Below, piece after piece: positions 22,404-31,461 of a DNA stretch of 64,000 nucleotides (positions are counted from its first letter, which is position 1; each line of letters begins with the position of its first letter). The notes under the pieces were generated by a model. It did no database searches, had not been told where the DNA came from, and saw only the letters and a program-made list of their open reading frames with translations. The DNA comes from Phlyctochytrium arcticum. Taxonomy: Eukaryota > Chytridiomycota > Chytridiomycetes > Chytridiales > Chytridiaceae. A program made the position numbers and the translations under genes. Location: assembly GCA_025602905.1 (NCBI GenBank), contig JAHLKI010000023.1, positions 370,576 to 434,575 on the forward strand, read 5' to 3'.

Positions 22404-22898
22404 TTAATTCCAAGAGTACGTGTTGCTAAAAATGTCCTCCGAGACGTCAATTCGCAAGGCAAACTGTTGGATATCTTCCACAAATCTATCCCGCTTTCTG
22501 TACACCGTCTTTCCTGATGTGTGATATACTTGTCTGGGATAGTTCTCGAAAATGTTCGCCGGGACCACAAAGTACAATCTAACAGGATCGTGTAAGAAAC
22601 TCTGGAAGCGCTTCAATCCATGGACCTGATAAGCATAGTCAGTAGTCTTCCAGATCAGCATAGGGTGGTAATGCGGAATAGAACGTACAAGAATGGGGTG
22701 TGATATTGAAACGGTGATCTGGAACAGAGAATGTGGAGGAATGAGCGAATCGATAGCAGCAAGGTTTGAAATGACAGGCTGATTGTATATATTCTGAACA
22801 GTAACCGGGACAGGCTGCCCGGCAGTGTCAAAAAAGTGACCCTCACCCGAATCGGGGATTGTTGTAGACTCCACTGCCTCAGTTTTCAAGTCCCGAAC
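22404..22898 (-). CDS. crinkler (CRN) gene A, fourth exon
   Basis: This is the C-terminal 164 codons of the crinkler whose first three exons lie at 51481-50010. It begins VRDLKTEAVES right after the acceptor GAAG at 22902-22899 and continues with SLIPPHSLFQITVS, LYFVVPANIF and a final TYSWN stop. These are recognisable C-terminal motifs of CRN proteins with a retrotransposon-hot-spot-like NTPase. The exon is in phase 0 and matches the phase of exon 3. The intron between them now contains the 27-kb element. Confidence 0.75.
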   Translation of the reverse strand, partial: VRDLKTEAVESTTIPDSGEGHFFDTAGQPVPVTVQNIYNQPVISNLAAIDSLIPPHSLFQITVSISHPILVRSIPHYHPMLIWKTTDYAYQVHGLKRFQSFLHDPVRLYFVVPANIFENYPRQVYHTSGKTVYRKRDRFVEDIQQFALRIDVSEDIFSNTYSWN

Positions 22899-22914
22899 CT
22901 TCCAAAGAACAAGC

Positions 22915-22919
22915 GTTAC
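22915..22919. repeat. target-site duplication GTTAC, left
   Basis: The same five bases flank the element on the right at 49968-49972. A five-base stagger fits insertion by a retrovirus-type integrase. Confidence 0.85.
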
Positions 22920-22984
22920 TGCCACGGTGCATAACCGTATACTATGCGCTGGAGGCGCATAGTATACGGTTATGCACCGTGGCA
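22920..22984. repeat. left terminal hairpin of the element
   Basis: 30-base arms (22920-22949 and 22955-22984) are perfectly complementary around the loop TGGAG. The right end carries the same hairpin in inverted orientation, so both read TGGAG from outside in. Such self-complementary termini resemble covalently closed or hairpin viral telomeres, although here they are integrated. Confidence 0.92.
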
Positions 22985-23144
22985 CTGGAAGTTACCCCAT
23001 ATACGGTTTGACCGAATTTGCCCGAAAACAGGCCTAGATGCGAGATCTATCGATAGGATCTCGCCCGAGCTAATAGTATTGTTAATTTGTATATTATAAT
23101 GATGTAATACAGATGTATCCTATTAATAGAATCTTGACCGAACT

Positions 23145-23244
23145 TTGACCGAATATCCGAGCGGCCACATACTCATTCGACGCTAACTCTAATCTTGACC
23201 GAATATCCGAGCGGCCACATACTCATTCGACGCTAACTCTAATC
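23145..23244. repeat. two tandem 50-bp units in the left TIR
   Basis: Two adjacent copies of a 50-base unit start TTGACCGAATATCC and end CTAACTCTAATC. A further partial GACCGAA precedes them, and the same array lies inverted at 49643-49742. It may bind a terminal protein or integrase. Confidence 0.8.
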
Positions 23245-23337
23245 TATCACTATCACCTCTGACTCGATGACGTCATCCGCCCATCTTGCCTTGAATCTCT
23301 TGCCGCTTATTCGCCCCGAAGGTCCCCAGCTACATGT

Positions 23338-23520
23338 CGCTACTTGTCGCTAAACTTTTAGCAAAAAGTCGCAAAAATCCTACATATGTAATAAACGTTT
23401 AAGTGTATTTTACTTTTGTAGGAAAATCACGACTTTTTCAAGTTGCTGAATATTGCTGAATATGATGAAGTGTGTGAAAAGTGTGATTAAATGACCCTCA
23501 CCGCGACAAAACGCAACGGT
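23338..23520. repeat. noncoding module, copy 1 (left TIR)
   Basis: A roughly 180-base stretch starts with GCTAAACTTTTAGC, includes GCTGAATATGATGAAGTGTG and ends with GACCCTCACCGCGA. A second copy is at 24012-24192, both are repeated in the right TIR, and a diverged shorter copy is at 38970-39062. All copies lie between genes. Confidence 0.75.
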
Positions 23521-23533
23521 CTCGATTCTCACA

Positions 23534-23857
23534 CTAATCTATCACTATGACGTCATCCGCCGTCTCTATTATATCTATATTCCGAACCCACACTTCATTC
23601 GTCGTCAGATACAACTCTCTGACTTCCTCTGGCATATTCGTCACGTCTACGCGGCGGGATGTCAAGATCTTGAACTTTAGCTTCTTCAAAACTGATCCTC
23701 GCTTGATTTGATGGCTTGTTATATTCCGCAGCTTCATTGTCTTCTTGATTGTCGCTAACAAGTCTGTATGTTCCTTTATCAGCTTCTGCGCTTTCTTGAA
23801 TTCCTGTGATTGATCCAAGTCTATCAGACGCTCCATCTTCTTCTCAAGGTAATCCAT
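23534..23857 (-). CDS. TIR protein B, left copy (107 aa)
   Basis: Identical to the right copy at 49030-49353. The frame is open to 24010. I start it at 23857 because a TATAAAG box lies about 55 bases upstream of that ATG and the homologue at 21547 starts at the matching point. It is a small, highly charged protein: heptad-like first half (MERLIDLDQSQEFKKAQ), then RRVDVTNMPEEVRE and VWVRNIDI near the end. Family unknown. Genes in TIRs are present twice and may be expressed early. Confidence 0.65.
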   Translation of the reverse strand: MDYLEKKMERLIDLDQSQEFKKAQKLIKEHTDLLATIKKTMKLRNITSHQIKRGSVLKKLKFKILTSRRVDVTNMPEEVRELYLTTNEVWVRNIDIIETADDVIVID

Positions 23858-24011
23858 TGATGCTAACTTGATTCTAACTGAGCATATCTGAGGCAGGTTC
23901 GTCGCTTTATATACTCGTGATTGTATCGATACCTTTTCTTTGTATGGATAGGAAAGAACCAATTGAATCTCTTGCCGCTTATCCGTCCCGAGGTCAATGC
24001 TTCGTACCATG

Positions 24012-24192
24012 CTACATGTCGCTAAACTTTTAGCAAAAAGTAGGAAAAATCCTACATATGTAATAAACGTTTAAGTGTATTTTACTTTTGTAGGAAAATC
24101 ACGACTTTTTCAAATTGCTGAATATTGCTGAATATGATGAAGTGTGTGGAAAACGTGATTAGATGACCCTCACCGCATCAAAACGCAACGGG
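24012..24192. repeat. noncoding module, copy 2 (left TIR)
   Basis: Nearly the same as the module at 23338-23520, with small differences (AAATTGC for AAGTTGC, GTGGAAAACG for GTGAAAAGTG). It separates TIR genes A and B, so it sits downstream of one and upstream of the other. A shared promoter, terminator or packaging signal are all possible. Confidence 0.75.
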
Positions 24193-24314
24193 AATGAAAT
24201 ATCCCGCCCGGGACACTTTTCAGGATCTACCCCTACCCCTATCATCGAGATACGGATACCACTCTTTCGTGATTCTTTCGCTATTCTTTATTGATTCTTT
24301 CGTGATTCGGGCAT

Positions 24315-24770
24315 TTAAAAAATACGCAACTCTCTACCTCCTAACTTGATAATGATTTCATCTTTCTCTTCGTGAAGAAGTAGTTTTATATATTCTGATG
24401 GCGGTAATATAAGCATATTCAAGAATATCTGTTTGGGTACTGCAAGTTTGTCTCCGATAAAGAAACTGACTTTTAAGTGTCGCTCATTAAGAATGAATAC
24501 TGGAAACAAATTAGATCTGTAATCAACACCTTTTTTTCTAAGGTCTTCTAACGGCACTCGAAATGTTTCCAATTGATGATCCAATCTTATATATTCCAAG
24601 ACAACATCGATATTCTTCAAATCAGTTTCATTCAAGCCATCTAGATACAGAGATGAAAAGACTGCGTTTTCTGCTATAGAGACGACATGAAATATTCCGT
24701 CACTATCAGGTTCTATTCTCTTTAATGCGATATCTCCCGTGTCAAATAACAACATTTTCTTGTTTAACAT
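24315..24770 (-). CDS. TIR protein A, left copy (151 aa)
   Basis: Identical to the right copy at 48123-48578. It is predicted to be mostly beta-strand, opening MLNKKMLLFDTGDIALKR and ending with a KLGGRELRIF strand. There is no signal peptide or membrane span. No family is recognised. It is transcribed toward the terminus, like protein B. Confidence 0.65.
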   Translation of the reverse strand: MLNKKMLLFDTGDIALKRIEPDSDGIFHVVSIAENAVFSSLYLDGLNETDLKNIDVVLEYIRLDHQLETFRVPLEDLRKKGVDYRSNLFPVFILNERHLKVSFFIGDKLAVPKQIFLNMLILPPSEYIKLLLHEEKDEIIIKLGGRELRIF

Positions 24771-25006
24771 TCTTCATGTTTTTAAAACTTGGATTGCAAA
24801 CGCAAACGCACCATGTATCATACATTGCATTAATTGAAGCTTTTTATATTTCAAAGTCTGTTATTTTCGGCCGGCAGGGAGTCGAACAATCATGTAGTTA
24901 TAAGTCAAAGAACTCTTTTTTCTTTGAGACACACTGTGAGATGTTATTAGTGTCCAGTTGCAACATTCTTTTACTTTGCAATAGAATAAAAACACGCTAT
25001 GTAAAA

Positions 25007-25402
25007 ATGATCATCGTAGTCGAGGATAACGTTTTCATACGCAAATTGCTGAAGAAGATGATTAATAGTATTACTACAGAACAGGTTCTGTTGTCCTCTA
25101 CAATGTTTTTATTTAATATTTTCAGAGACAATTATGAGGACATTACGTTTGTATTCACTGATATGTTACTTAATGAAAAAATCGAGAGTGATGGATTCGA
25201 ATACAAAGAAGAAGGGCTGAACCTGATAGCGTGGATTCGCCAGGCAGAAAAAGATAACATGGTTACCGACGGCATAAAAATTATAGCTTTTAGTGCCGAT
25301 GCAAGTCTAAAACACAAGGCGCTAGCCGCTGGTGCCGATGCATTCCACATCAAGCCTGTGACAAAACAGATATTGATGGAGATTTTGAAACCTGTAGAGT
25401 AG
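25007..25402 (+). CDS. free-standing response-regulator receiver (REC) domain
   Basis: 131 aa that consist of a REC domain alone. The acidic pair E6-D7 follows a first strand IIVVED, the phospho-acceptor aspartate is D52 in FVFTDML, the conserved Ser/Thr is S96 in IIAFSADAS, and the conserved lysine is K116 in FHIKPVT. All five key positions of a phosphorylatable receiver are present. There is no output domain, as in CheY or Spo0F. In a fungus the natural partner would be a histidine phosphotransfer protein of the HOG-type phosphorelay, so it may tap or drain host stress signalling; this is inference. Start chosen at the ATG opening MIIVVEDN; the longer open frame upstream runs into the TIR boundary. 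Confidence 0.85.
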   Translation: MIIVVEDNVFIRKLLKKMINSITTEQVLLSSTMFLFNIFRDNYEDITFVFTDMLLNEKIESDGFEYKEEGLNLIAWIRQAEKDNMVTDGIKIIAFSADASLKHKALAAGADAFHIKPVTKQILMEILKPVE

Positions 25403-25448
25403 ACGCAAAACAAATAAGCTTTTTTCTATCTTTAAGGTATTCTTGGTC

Positions 25449-25781
25449 ATGAGAAAAAATAAACTTAGAGTCGTTTCAGAATCCGGCGTGGAGATTCTTA
25501 TTTGTAGAATGGTCATTTTTAATGAAGATCAGTTGTCTAGAATTATATACAACTTGAGAGGCAAAGGCGAACATTTTTTCATATTCGTGCCAATTAATGT
25601 ACTTAATCGAAAATTGTTCGAAAAGATTATTTCGATATCAAGCGTACTGACTCCCCGTAATAATAAAAAACTTAGACGTGAATTCCTGGAATCAGGATAC
25701 TTGAATATTTGTGAAAAATGTGTTGCATTGGGTTGCAACAAAGACACTTCAATTGAGTTGCTCGAGTTGGAATATGATTAA
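25449..25781 (+). CDS. small element protein, unknown (110 aa)
   Basis: Follows the receiver gene by 46 bases on the same strand. Start at the ATG opening MRKNKLRVV. A mixed alpha/beta protein with two nearby cysteine-containing segments (NICEKCVALGC) that could bind a metal. Its stop overlaps by four bases with the stop of the fibre gene on the other strand. Being next to the receiver domain, it could share regulation or function with it. No family is recognised. Confidence 0.55.
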   Translation: MRKNKLRVVSESGVEILICRMVIFNEDQLSRIIYNLRGKGEHFFIFVPINVLNRKLFEKIISISSVLTPRNNKKLRREFLESGYLNICEKCVALGCNKDTSIELLELEYD

Positions 25782-28700
25782 TATTCGAGCATCTGCAAGT
25801 CGATGCGAGAATTCCCGTCAAAGCCTAAATTACTACCTGTCCATGTCAAAGTGAAGGTGTGTGCTCCAATAGAAAGCCCTGTAGTAATGAATGACAGTGG
25901 GAATCGCAAAATCTGACCTGTATATCTCCAGAACAAATACATAGTTTTGACAACATTACCATCAATTCTAAGAGAGACATCTATACCGTAATTATCCGAG
26001 TTTGCATACAAGGCGATACTCCCCATATACGTTTGCGTCGTTCGTGTCGTTGTAAAAGCCTTGGAGAAACCACTTGGAATACCCGTTTGACCGGTCCCTG
26101 CGTTATCCCATATGTTCACAACAACAGGTCGAGTCAACAAACCCTGACCATCAAGATATAATCCCGAATCTGCTTTGATGTACATCATGTTTTGATATGG
26201 TGAAGCGGTTGTTGTATTGCCTACTCCTATGTAACCGGAGACAGTAGCATTGTTGTTCTCGAATTGGATGGATGAATAGCCGCTAGTATGTCGATTTTTT
26301 ATTTTAAGGACATTGCCAGCAAAATTTGCTTGTATGACATTTTGGGTTACTGAATTAAACCCGAAGTCGACCTGAGATTGGCTATGGATCAACCCGGCAC
26401 CACCGATTGGGCCTAAGGATAAAGTCAACGTATTGGAATACCAGCCAATGAAGCGGTGGTTCGTAGGGGTGTCAAAGAAATGCAGATCCCCTCTTTCATG
26501 TACAGGTGTACAATTTATATACATGTTGCCCAAGTTGATTTGGCTGAAACCCGTATTCGGAATCTTCAGATAAGACCCATTAATCGTAATGTCTCCAGTT
26601 GTTGTCAAACTGGGCAAAGTTGGTGTTGCACCAGACAAACTTGTAAGATTCGCATGAAGCGGTTGTTTGCTACCAAGAGATGTTGTCAGTGAAGTCCCTG
26701 CGACAAAAACATCAGTACCGACATACAGTTTTTTAGCAATACTTGCTCCGCCTGAAACTCTCAGAGCGCCGCTGTCGAGACCTGTTGCCTCTGTTGTTGG
26801 ATAAACAAATACTGTTGTTGCATCGATCGTGAATGCGTTAAAATTTCCAATACCCGGTGCCGAAGAACCAGTAGCAGTATTACTAGTATTTAGGAAAATA
26901 TCTAGGGCGTTGGTTGACTGTTGTTGTCCATGATGTCTTGACCTTATAAAATGTCGAAATCCCCCATCCTTAAATTGAAACGCGATGCCGCCAGTACCGA
27001 ATGTTCCTTCTGCGGCAGCACCTCCCCCCATCGTAATCCATTTAGAAACACCCATGCCTCCACGAACTTGGAGAGCCCCCGTATCAACAGATGATGAGTC
27101 GGTTGTCGTTGATATGAGTACAGAACCGTCTCCTTTTAGTTGAAGCATATGACTAGATAAACTGAAGTTGTAAAATCCGAGAGATCCGTTTTGAAGTCCT
27201 CCAGTACCTGCAGAACCAGCATGATATATTCCCCATTGACAACTAGAGGAAGCGTTGTTCATAGAAAGAACACCATTTCCTGCCGTTGCAGTAGAAGGCG
27301 CATTTATTGTAATACCAAGTGGTTGATTGCCAGTACCTAAATTCAGTGTGAGAAGTTTGGACGTTATTGAAGTATCGTAACCAGTCAGTTTTGTTTCAAT
27401 TGGTGCAAGACGAGTATTGTAGTCTGAAGTCAGAACATAATTCGGAACGTTTGATATTCTTGAAAAGTTCAGTTGTCCAATCGATTCTGAAGTTGACAAG
27501 TCTACATTATTCTTCAAGGCTAATGAACCGAGTGTCGGTTTACCTGCCAATGTATCCCATTCAATACCTAAAGTAAATTTTATATCATCAGAATTATCAG
27601 TTGTAATCAAAGGCTGAAGTGTCGAAGTATTTACCTTACTGATTGGGAGAATACCAGTTACCTCGGTTGTTGAAAGGTCGATACTATTTTTTAAAGCAAG
27701 TGAACCAAGAGTAGGCCGACCGACTAGCGTATCCCATTCGATGCCTAGAGTTTGTCTAATCTCGTCTTTGTTATAATCTGCTATTAAAGGTTGAAGTTCA
27801 GAAGTATCAATTTTACTAATTGGTAGAATACCGGTTACCTCGGTTGTTGAAAGGTCGATAGAATTCTTCAAGGACAACGAACCGAATACTGGCTTACTTG
27901 TGACATTCCCCCAATCAATATTACCGCTAGATGCCGTACTCGATAATCCCAAAGTTGTCTTGATTGATGCTGCATTTCCCGAGGTGATCAAAGGTTGAAG
28001 TGCCGCGATTTGAGTCGTCACGTATTCTTGGCTTGCAACTAACTTGTTTCCTGCGAGAAATACACCAGTTGATTGAATACGAAGTTGTTCACTTAATGTT
28101 CCATTTAATCCGGTGGAAGATGAGATACTAATAGCGCTTCCATAGTTGTTGTCATCAATTATTGAAATCTGTGAAGAGAGTTTATTAGCAGAGGGTGAAA
28201 AGCGAATATTCTGAGTTGAATCACTGTTTTTAACGACTGTAACGTTATCAACGAGCTTAGATGAACTAAATCCTCCAGAGGAGCCGCGGAATATCACTGG
28301 TACATTACTTGTCAAAGTCCCGGCGTCTGTATTCTGTAAACTAGTGACGAATATATTATTCACAAATACCTCAAGTTTGTCATAAGTGAATACCAGCTTC
28401 ACCGTTATCCAAGTATTTCTTACAAGTGACAAAGGAGGAATCGTTGTTTGATTTACGTTAGAAGGACTCCATATTCTTGTATAATTATAAAAGGAACTAA
28501 ACCCAACTCTCCATCCTCCACATACAATTTCGAGACCTTCATCGTTTCCGCTTCCATAATAAAGATCTGCTTGTAATGTCCAGTATCTTCCTAAAGATGT
28601 GATATTATAGGTTAACGTACCATTTGAATGTGTCTGACCGGCTACTTGTAGATTCACCCACTTGTTTGTTGTATCATACGCTGCAGTTCCCGCCAATGTA

Positions 28701-31180
28701 CCAGTAGGAGCACTTGTGAAATTATCAGTTAGAAGTGAAGTTGAAGTCGAGTCCACACCAGACAATGACAGAATACTAGTGATTGTATTTTGCTTTGTCG
28801 AAATAGATGTATCAATTGCCGTCTGCCGAATATCGTATACTGATTGTGAGACTTTGGTTGCAATAGATGAATTAATATTCGACAAGTCAGTACTCCTATT
28901 CAAATATACACTTAGGTCGGGAGTTCCGGAAATATTCGAATATGGAATTTTGTTCGTACCACTTATTTTCGTCTGGTAATTATTGTTTAGATCTCCTTCA
29001 ATTGACTCTAGCAATGCCTGTTGTGTATCTATAAGATCAGTTATTGGATTCACTAGTTGAGAGACGAGACTCACGGTACTAGGTTGAATTATTTGGGAAT
29101 CATACTGGCGCAACATTTCCAGGTTTATCGCTTGTTGTTTGTATTCACCAGCTATGCCAAGATACGAGCAAGACGGGGGCGTATCAAAGAGAAGCCTCGT
29201 TGCATCACATCCGGTATTATCTGGCATTGTCACTATAACAACATTTGAACCGGGCTCCAAGTCAATGTTTCCATCAGAATCCAGAATTGGATCACCATTA
29301 GTGTCTTCTTTACGCTCGCGCCTCCTGCCAAAAATGGAGATAAAACCGCCCGTGGCTGCAGCTCCTAACAACAACCCTCCAGAACCCGCAATGGCACCAA
29401 TTGCACTTGAAGCTGACCCAATTGCACTGCTGCCTCCCAGAATACCACCAAGTCCAGAAAGCGCCCCGGCCAATCCACCTGTAACTTGAATAATATCGCC
29501 TCCGTTCTTCAACACTTTACCTTCACTCCCTTCAGTTGTTTCTTCATTAGGAGCATCCTCTGCTTTTTCTTGAGTCAGTGTATCAATTGAACTGATTGAA
29601 TATCCTGTACCCGTTGGAGTCACGATTACCCCAGTGCCGCCAACCAGAGTCATAGTGTTATTTATTGAGCGACCAGAAACACTGATGAAATTACCACCTA
29701 TATACGGGCTTTCCTCGGGTGCCTCATATTCGTATGTGCAGGAAATCGTCGAGCCACTAATGGAAATATTCTGGCCCGCTGAATACGCGCCTCGAAAATC
29801 ATTTCCAACTCTTGATATTCCGTTACTAGCGGTCAGGACTTCTTCAATATTCGTGTTGGTGCTATTCATTTGAAGCCCACCTGATACTGTAAGATCCAGG
29901 CTGACCTCATGTGAGGAATTCTGATAAAGACCATTGCTGAAAGAGAGCCCGGATGAAATCTTACCTTGAGAATCGACTCGTATAGACGAGTTGTCTACCA
30001 AGGGACTTGGGTTTACTGAAAGATTCATATTCGTGTCAACCGCTAAACTCGCATCAGTATTCAATTCAACTACTTGGTCTCGAATCACAACTGCTCCACT
30101 CCCCTGGTACACACCCTTCACGTATTCGGCAGTTGTTGCCTCATAGTCACTTGGATTGCTATTTGGTGATAGATTCACATGTCCCACACTAAGTTCATTC
30201 AGTGTCTCTGAATACGTAAAGTCACTAGTTCTATTCAAACCTGCAATCCCGTTGTCATAAGGAATCTGCCCTAATCCCTGACTTCTAAACGCCAGCTTGT
30301 TACCCGTCTGCTGAAAATTTTCATGGTCCACCTCGAGTTTGACAAGTGATCCGTCAATGGATTCGGTAATATCTCGATAAACTGATATGGCGCCGGCTCC
30401 CTTGAGACTCTTGGAGACATCCTGTATTTTTGCTTTTAATTTGTTATCATCTACTTCAAGTGTATCTTCATCAATTCGTAAGGAGACTTGACCATCGATT
30501 TCATCTAATGGGTATTCGAATACCAACTTGTCGGGAATACGGGCCTTCAACTCACCTCCATCAATATCCATAGTCTCGCTGTCTATCTTGAGGGACAATT
30601 TGTGACTATTTAGAACATTGTAATAGAACGGATCAGAGATTTTGAGACTCAACCCTTTTGCAAATAGATTCAAATCACCGTCAAGTATAGATTCTGCGTC
30701 TTCCATATGAGATGCATACCTTAACTCTATTTGGTCATCGTCATTGTAGAAGAGCGGACTGTTCAATTCAGGTGGATCCGGAATTCTGGCTGCTAATTGA
30801 TTCTCTTGATTAACGAATAATGAGTCTTCGTCAATCAAGAGAGCTATGGTCCGTCCATTGTTTGAGTCATTTTCTTCACATGAAAGCGGAACCTCATAAG
30901 AGGGATCAATTGTGGTTAGAAGATTATCTTCTGTTATATTCAGTCGATGAGGATCTATATTCAAGGAAGTGGTTGCCTCCCCCTTGGAAAGACTGGTTGA
31001 AAGTGGTGACTGACTTGAGACGTAGTTTACCTTCATTTCGCCATTAGTATTCGATAGTTTTGCGACATTGATACTACTATATTCGTCTCCTTTTAGCTCT
31101 CCCGAGATGAAGCTGTCGGATATAATCGTGCTATTAAGATTTCTCAATCCATTTGCGGATCTTGAATTTAACCCACTCAT
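25778..31180 (-). CDS. giant fibre/spike-like virion protein (1800 aa)
   Basis: Start at the ATG opening MSGLNSRSANG. Residues of about 60-300 hold four spaced repeats of a pattern like IDxDTLxVxxNKLxAKIxD. A Gly/Ser-rich hydrophobic segment of about 50 residues follows near 570-620 (GGLAGALSGLGGILGG) and is closed by RRRERK, like a membrane or fusion segment. A LamG/concanavalin-like beta sandwich lies near 825-1000. Three 62-residue repeats near 1095-1280 each contain WDTLxGxPTLGSLALKN. Tail-fibre-like, Asn/Thr/Gly-rich text continues to the C-terminal beta domain. The closest analogy is phage tail fibres and giant-virus fibre proteins. It is the largest gene of the element and probably mediates attachment. 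The composition suggests a trimeric beta fibre. Confidence 0.7.
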   Translation of the reverse strand: MSGLNSRSANGLRNLNSTIISDSFISGELKGDEYSSINVAKLSNTNGEMKVNYVSSQSPLSTSLSKGEATTSLNIDPHRLNITEDNLLTTIDPSYEVPLSCEENDSNNGRTIALLIDEDSLFVNQENQLAARIPDPPELNSPLFYNDDDQIELRYASHMEDAESILDGDLNLFAKGLSLKISDPFYYNVLNSHKLSLKIDSETMDIDGGELKARIPDKLVFEYPLDEIDGQVSLRIDEDTLEVDDNKLKAKIQDVSKSLKGAGAISVYRDITESIDGSLVKLEVDHENFQQTGNKLAFRSQGLGQIPYDNGIAGLNRTSDFTYSETLNELSVGHVNLSPNSNPSDYEATTAEYVKGVYQGSGAVVIRDQVVELNTDASLAVDTNMNLSVNPSPLVDNSSIRVDSQGKISSGLSFSNGLYQNSSHEVSLDLTVSGGLQMNSTNTNIEEVLTASNGISRVGNDFRGAYSAGQNISISGSTISCTYEYEAPEESPYIGGNFISVSGRSINNTMTLVGGTGVIVTPTGTGYSISSIDTLTQEKAEDAPNEETTEGSEGKVLKNGGDIIQVTGGLAGALSGLGGILGGSSAIGSASSAIGAIAGSGGLLLGAAATGGFISIFGRRRERKEDTNGDPILDSDGNIDLEPGSNVVIVTMPDNTGCDATRLLFDTPPSCSYLGIAGEYKQQAINLEMLRQYDSQIIQPSTVSLVSQLVNPITDLIDTQQALLESIEGDLNNNYQTKISGTNKIPYSNISGTPDLSVYLNRSTDLSNINSSIATKVSQSVYDIRQTAIDTSISTKQNTITSILSLSGVDSTSTSLLTDNFTSAPTGTLAGTAAYDTTNKWVNLQVAGQTHSNGTLTYNITSLGRYWTLQADLYYGSGNDEGLEIVCGGWRVGFSSFYNYTRIWSPSNVNQTTIPPLSLVRNTWITVKLVFTYDKLEVFVNNIFVTSLQNTDAGTLTSNVPVIFRGSSGGFSSSKLVDNVTVVKNSDSTQNIRFSPSANKLSSQISIIDDNNYGSAISISSSTGLNGTLSEQLRIQSTGVFLAGNKLVASQEYVTTQIAALQPLITSGNAASIKTTLGLSSTASSGNIDWGNVTSKPVFGSLSLKNSIDLSTTEVTGILPISKIDTSELQPLIADYNKDEIRQTLGIEWDTLVGRPTLGSLALKNSIDLSTTEVTGILPISKVNTSTLQPLITTDNSDDIKFTLGIEWDTLAGKPTLGSLALKNNVDLSTSESIGQLNFSRISNVPNYVLTSDYNTRLAPIETKLTGYDTSITSKLLTLNLGTGNQPLGITINAPSTATAGNGVLSMNNASSSCQWGIYHAGSAGTGGLQNGSLGFYNFSLSSHMLQLKGDGSVLISTTTDSSSVDTGALQVRGGMGVSKWITMGGGAAAEGTFGTGGIAFQFKDGGFRHFIRSRHHGQQQSTNALDIFLNTSNTATGSSAPGIGNFNAFTIDATTVFVYPTTEATGLDSGALRVSGGASIAKKLYVGTDVFVAGTSLTTSLGSKQPLHANLTSLSGATPTLPSLTTTGDITINGSYLKIPNTGFSQINLGNMYINCTPVHERGDLHFFDTPTNHRFIGWYSNTLTLSLGPIGGAGLIHSQSQVDFGFNSVTQNVIQANFAGNVLKIKNRHTSGYSSIQFENNNATVSGYIGVGNTTTASPYQNMMYIKADSGLYLDGQGLLTRPVVVNIWDNAGTGQTGIPSGFSKAFTTTRTTQTYMGSIALYANSDNYGIDVSLRIDGNVVKTMYLFWRYTGQILRFPLSFITTGLSIGAHTFTLTWTGSNLGFDGNSRIDLQMLEY

Positions 31181-31212
31181 CTTATTACTTATTGTACACA
31201 AATTCTAATCAT

Positions 31213-31410
31213 TCAATCAAACGTCACTATTTTAGACTTAGGTTTCTCGGGCGTCTTGGGTTGTCGCTTGTTTTGGGTTGCATTAACGTATTCCATCACA
31301 TGCTTAGCAAGCTTGGCAACTTTGTCGCCAATTTCAGTACCTTCTATTTCTTCCAAATAGTTGATTTGATCTTCCTCTGACATCTTATCCAATTTTTGTA
31401 GAACGTCCAT
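31213..31410 (-). CDS. small acidic element protein (65 aa)
   Basis: Start at the ATG opening MDVLQKLDKMSEED. An alpha-helical acidic first half is followed by a Lys/Pro-rich tail ending KIVTFD. It is encoded 32 bases upstream of the fibre gene on the same strand. The size, helix and position would suit a fibre-assembly or scaffold factor, but no family is recognised. Confidence 0.5.
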   Translation of the reverse strand: MDVLQKLDKMSEEDQINYLEEIEGTEIGDKVAKLAKHVMEYVNATQNKRQPKTPEKPKSKIVTFD

Positions 31411-31461
31411 GGTTTTACATTTTAGAAACAAGTTTATTTACAATATTTACACAAATGCGTC

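Larger units (their letters stand above)
22920..24887. repeat. left terminal inverted repeat
   Basis: 1968 bases match the right repeat 48007-49967 in inverted orientation. Differences seen: one extra CTACCC unit near 24230 and one extra T in a run near 24841. The repeat contains two genes, a 50-bp tandem repeat and two copies of a noncoding module. Identity stops at GTCGAAC, inside what is, in the right copy only, a tRNA-like sequence. Confidence 0.92.

Noticed and set aside
22899..22985. Apparent N-terminus of the exon-4 frame inside the left hairpin
   Set aside because: It is a chance reading through the palindrome and old intron; the acceptor at 22900-22899 gives the correct exon border.
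24725..25006. 94 extra N-terminal residues for the receiver protein
   Set aside because: This part overlaps the TIR and the noncoding spacer; the ATG at 25007 begins exactly at the first strand of the receiver fold.
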